Positions 35,520 through 37,242 of a DNA stretch of 37,242 nt are shown here, piece after piece. This stretch comes from CAYXXZ01 sp964469165 (lineage in GTDB: Bacteria; Pseudomonadota; Gammaproteobacteria; Pseudomonadales; Porticoccaceae), in the NCBI GenBank assembly GCA_964469165.1, contig CAYXXZ010000021.1, positions 1 through 37,242 on the forward strand, read 5' to 3'. A program made the position numbers and the translations under genes. Numbering within the stretch: the first letter of the stretch is position 1; every line of letters starts with the position of its first letter. The notes beneath the pieces were generated by a model, which saw only the letters and a program-made list of their open reading frames with translations, did not search any database and had not been told where the DNA came from.

Positions 35520-36428
35520 ATGCCCAAAACACTGCTCGACCCCAAAAATGATTTCGTCTTCAAAAAATTATTTGCGGAATCTCCGGACTTACTCGCCAAT
35601 CTGATTGATGCTGTACGCGGTAGCGAAGGCCCTATCGAGATCATCGAGGTTCCCAATTCTGCTATCGACATAGAAGAACTCACTGGTAAGTTCATCGTTC
35701 TTGATGTGCTGGCAAGAGACAATCAGGGGCGCTTACTGAATATTGAATTGCAGATACGCTGTCGAGCTGCATGGATCGAGCGAAGCTTTTACTATCTGGC
35801 CCGCGCCTACGTGGATCAACTGAAACAGGAAGATCGCTGTGCCGTACCAAAACCAGTCATTGGCATCAATTTTCTGGACTTCGACCTATTCGCAGGTGAG
35901 CAGGCACACTGGCACTTCAAGTTTCAGGATGGCATTCAGCGAGAGCTAGCGTTGGGACACATGCAACTGCATGTACTGGAACTTTGTAAATTCGATCGGC
36001 AACATCCGGCGTCAAATGCTTTGATTGACTGGATCAGCTGGCTCAAACATTGGCATGACGATTCCGTCATGAGCGAAATTCATCATCCAGCGGTTCATCA
36101 AGCCCATGACAAACTCAGGAGGCTTTCACAAGAGGAGGACACCCGTTCAAGGGCTCATGCCAGAGAACGATTTCTACATAAAGAGAGCAGTTTTTTTGGA
36201 GGTATGTACCACGAACAGTCGCCTGCAAGTGAAAAGAAGCGCAGCGAGGAAAGTACACATGTCCGTGAGCGCGACCAAGCCACGCTGATCACACAATTAT
36301 TAACCCTTAAATTCGGTGAGCCACCCTCAGAGATTCAACAACGTCTCTATCAGGCCAGAGAGGCAGAGCTGGACCGCTGGGCAGCGAGGATTCTATTCGC
36401 GCAAACACCGGCTGATGTATTCGGGTGA
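35520..36428 (+). CDS. Rpn-family recombination-promoting nuclease / PD-(D/E)XK putative transposase
   Basis: 302 aa. The N-terminus LLDPKNDFVFKKLFAESPDL is the family signature, and the PD-(D/E)XK active site is visible as D62 (VLDVLARD) and E76-L-Q78 (LLNIELQIR). Next come YYLARAYVDQLKQED, GINFLDFDLF and an HMQLHVLELCKF strand. The C-terminal third is charged and helical. E. coli Rpn proteins are DNA endonucleases that stimulate RecA-independent recombination, and many relatives are labelled transposase without proof of transposition. GGAGG precedes the ATG. The gene has visibly more A/T than gltBD or mutS, consistent with transfer. Confidence 0.88.
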   Translation: MPKTLLDPKNDFVFKKLFAESPDLLANLIDAVRGSEGPIEIIEVPNSAIDIEELTGKFIVLDVLARDNQGRLLNIELQIRCRAAWIERSFYYLARAYVDQLKQEDRCAVPKPVIGINFLDFDLFAGEQAHWHFKFQDGIQRELALGHMQLHVLELCKFDRQHPASNALIDWISWLKHWHDDSVMSEIHHPAVHQAHDKLRRLSQEEDTRSRAHARERFLHKESSFFGGMYHEQSPASEKKRSEESTHVRERDQATLITQLLTLKFGEPPSEIQQRLYQAREAELDRWAARILFAQTPADVFG

Positions 36429-36510
36429 TAATCGATAAGCAACGAGAGTATTTTTTTCGGATGCCTCGAACTCAAGTTCCACACTCCACAGCATTCGGAA
36501 ATCTAACTCA

Positions 36511-36540
36511 CAGCCGTACGCCACAAGCTTCAAGCAGAGC
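36511..36540. repeat. GTAAGC-type repeat fragment after the Rpn gene
   Basis: CAGCCGTACGCCACAAGCTT then CAAGCAGAGC resembles the left arm of the copy after proS (GCAAGCCGTAAGCTTTAAGCAG). It is partial and degenerate. Confidence 0.45.
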
Positions 36541-36653
36541 ACCCAGAAGAGTGAATCCAGGAGAACTGCCCGAAAATATACCCTCGTCAGCGATGGCAAA
36601 TCCATTTTTCAACGTCAGTGCAAAAAAAGATTTTTTGCTCAGAGGTTTCTTAG

Positions 36654-36671
36654 GGCCTGCTACAGCAGGCC
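36654..36671. other. Small GC hairpin between Rpn and thioesterase genes
   Basis: GGCCTGCT-AC-AGCAGGCC can fold into a tight stem; it is preceded by TAG and resembles the palindrome at the proS stop. The rest of the 323-base gap (36429-36751) has an A7...T6 stretch (36622-36636) and no credible gene. Confidence 0.5.
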
Positions 36672-36751
36672 AAATTTCTGACTTGTGCAGAATTGGCGTT
36701 CAGCCGTATCACGGCATTGCGAGAATGCAGCCCAACTCCGACGAGCCTGCG

Positions 36752-37242
36752 TCAATTTCCCTCACTGAAAGCAAGACCGCCCTTCTCGCCGTCCACGGGG
36801 CGTATCATCCCTTCCTGGGCAACGGTCGCCACCAGCACGCCGTCGCGGGTGTACATATGGCCAAGCACCAATCCGCGCTGGCCACAGGCAACCGAGCTGT
36901 GAACGTCGTAAAGCAGCCACTGGTCGAGGTCGGGCGTGCGGTGGATCCACATGCTGTGGTTGAGCGTCGCCAACTGAAAGCCCGATTGCATCAATTCCTC
37001 GCGATGAGGGAGCGTCGCCGTGCGCATGAAATTGTTGTCGCTGATGTAACCGAGCATGGCACGTTGCAGAACGGGATCATCCGGTGTGGGGAAACGGCTG
37101 CGCAGCCAGGACTGCTGCAGCGGTGGCCGGTTGCAGGTCTCAACGTAGCAGGGCTTGTCGGTGGCGCGAAATTCGAACACATTGTCGTCCACCAGGAAGC
37201 GGTACATGTTCATTCTGTCGAGCGCTTCGAAATCCGCCTTGA
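36752..37242 (-). CDS. Acyl-CoA thioesterase II (TesB-like), 5'-truncated
   Basis: The frame is open from the window edge to TGA 36752; the visible part begins KADFEALDRMNMYRFLVDDN and is the second hot-dog domain of a TesB-type enzyme. It has QRAMLGYISDNNFM with the catalytic Asp, TLNHSMWIHR, QWLLYDVHSSVACGQRG and the closing GVLVATVAQEGMIRP with the conserved Gln. The family hydrolyses acyl-CoA thioesters to free fatty acid and CoA. The first hot-dog domain and true start lie beyond the window; the internal ATG at 37213 is not the start, because family-like sequence continues upstream. Confidence 0.92.
   Translation of the reverse strand, partial: KADFEALDRMNMYRFLVDDNVFEFRATDKPCYVETCNRPPLQQSWLRSRFPTPDDPVLQRAMLGYISDNNFMRTATLPHREELMQSGFQLATLNHSMWIHRTPDLDQWLLYDVHSSVACGQRGLVLGHMYTRDGVLVATVAQEGMIRPVDGEKGGLAFSEGN

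Overview
The window looks like the chromosome of a GC-rich, probably marine gammaproteobacterium of the Pseudomonadales/Cellvibrionales/Oceanospirillales breadth. The main reasons are the block mutS-fdxA-rpoS-nlpD-pcm-truD, an Azotobacter-type 7Fe ferredoxin, the fmdB-aspS-yebC order, and a Pseudomonas-like REP palindrome (TGTAGGAGC...). No rRNA, tRNA, CRISPR array or prophage was recognised. Assignments rest on reading translations and motifs by eye; no database search was run.

Layout. 1-3.9 kb (minus): 3'-truncated agmatinase-family gene, a secreted DUF3300 protein, a membrane-anchored SIMPL protein and a MazG-like nucleotide pyrophosphohydrolase. 4.0-11.0 kb: mutS and fdxA (plus) converge on rpoS-nlpD-pcm-truD (minus) at a strong terminator; surE, often found between truD and pcm, is absent. 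11.2-14.4 kb (plus): a tightly packed trio of retropepsin-like lipoprotein, inactive transglutaminase fused to 7 TM helices, and RimK-type ATP-grasp ligase, forming a conserved but poorly understood envelope system. 14.4-15.1 kb: three copies of a 180-bp tandem repeat, each carrying a REP-doublet hairpin. 15.1-18.5 kb (minus): fmdB-aspS-yebC and a flavin reductase. 18.5-23.4 kb: HU-like protein, HIT protein, proS, and a PBP7-type endopeptidase with three LysM domains. 23.8-29.9 kb: gltBD (glutamate synthase), closed by a very strong terminator.

30.0-36.7 kb is the accessory-looking segment: a gene remnant, zapE, meso-diaminopimelate dehydrogenase, an IS200-like (Y1/HUH) transposase, an MHS-family transporter and an Rpn/PD-(D/E)XK nuclease. 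A short motif, GGACACCCAC (extended roughly TATAGGACACCCACAGATTG), occurs in all five consecutive intergenic gaps of this segment, and I saw no exact copy elsewhere in the window. It looks like a REP/REPIN-type repeat family next to its likely transposase. One copy creates a consensus -10 box in front of the dehydrogenase gene. The window ends in a 5'-truncated tesB-like thioesterase.

A second dispersed family, rich in GTAAGC/GCTTAC steps and often hairpin-forming, lies in at least six other intergenic gaps and often starts at or next to a stop codon. The most discovery-worthy items are the GGACACCCAC family with its transposase, the recent identical 180-bp duplication with REPIN-like cores, and the envelope trio with its unusual Cys/Pro linker.
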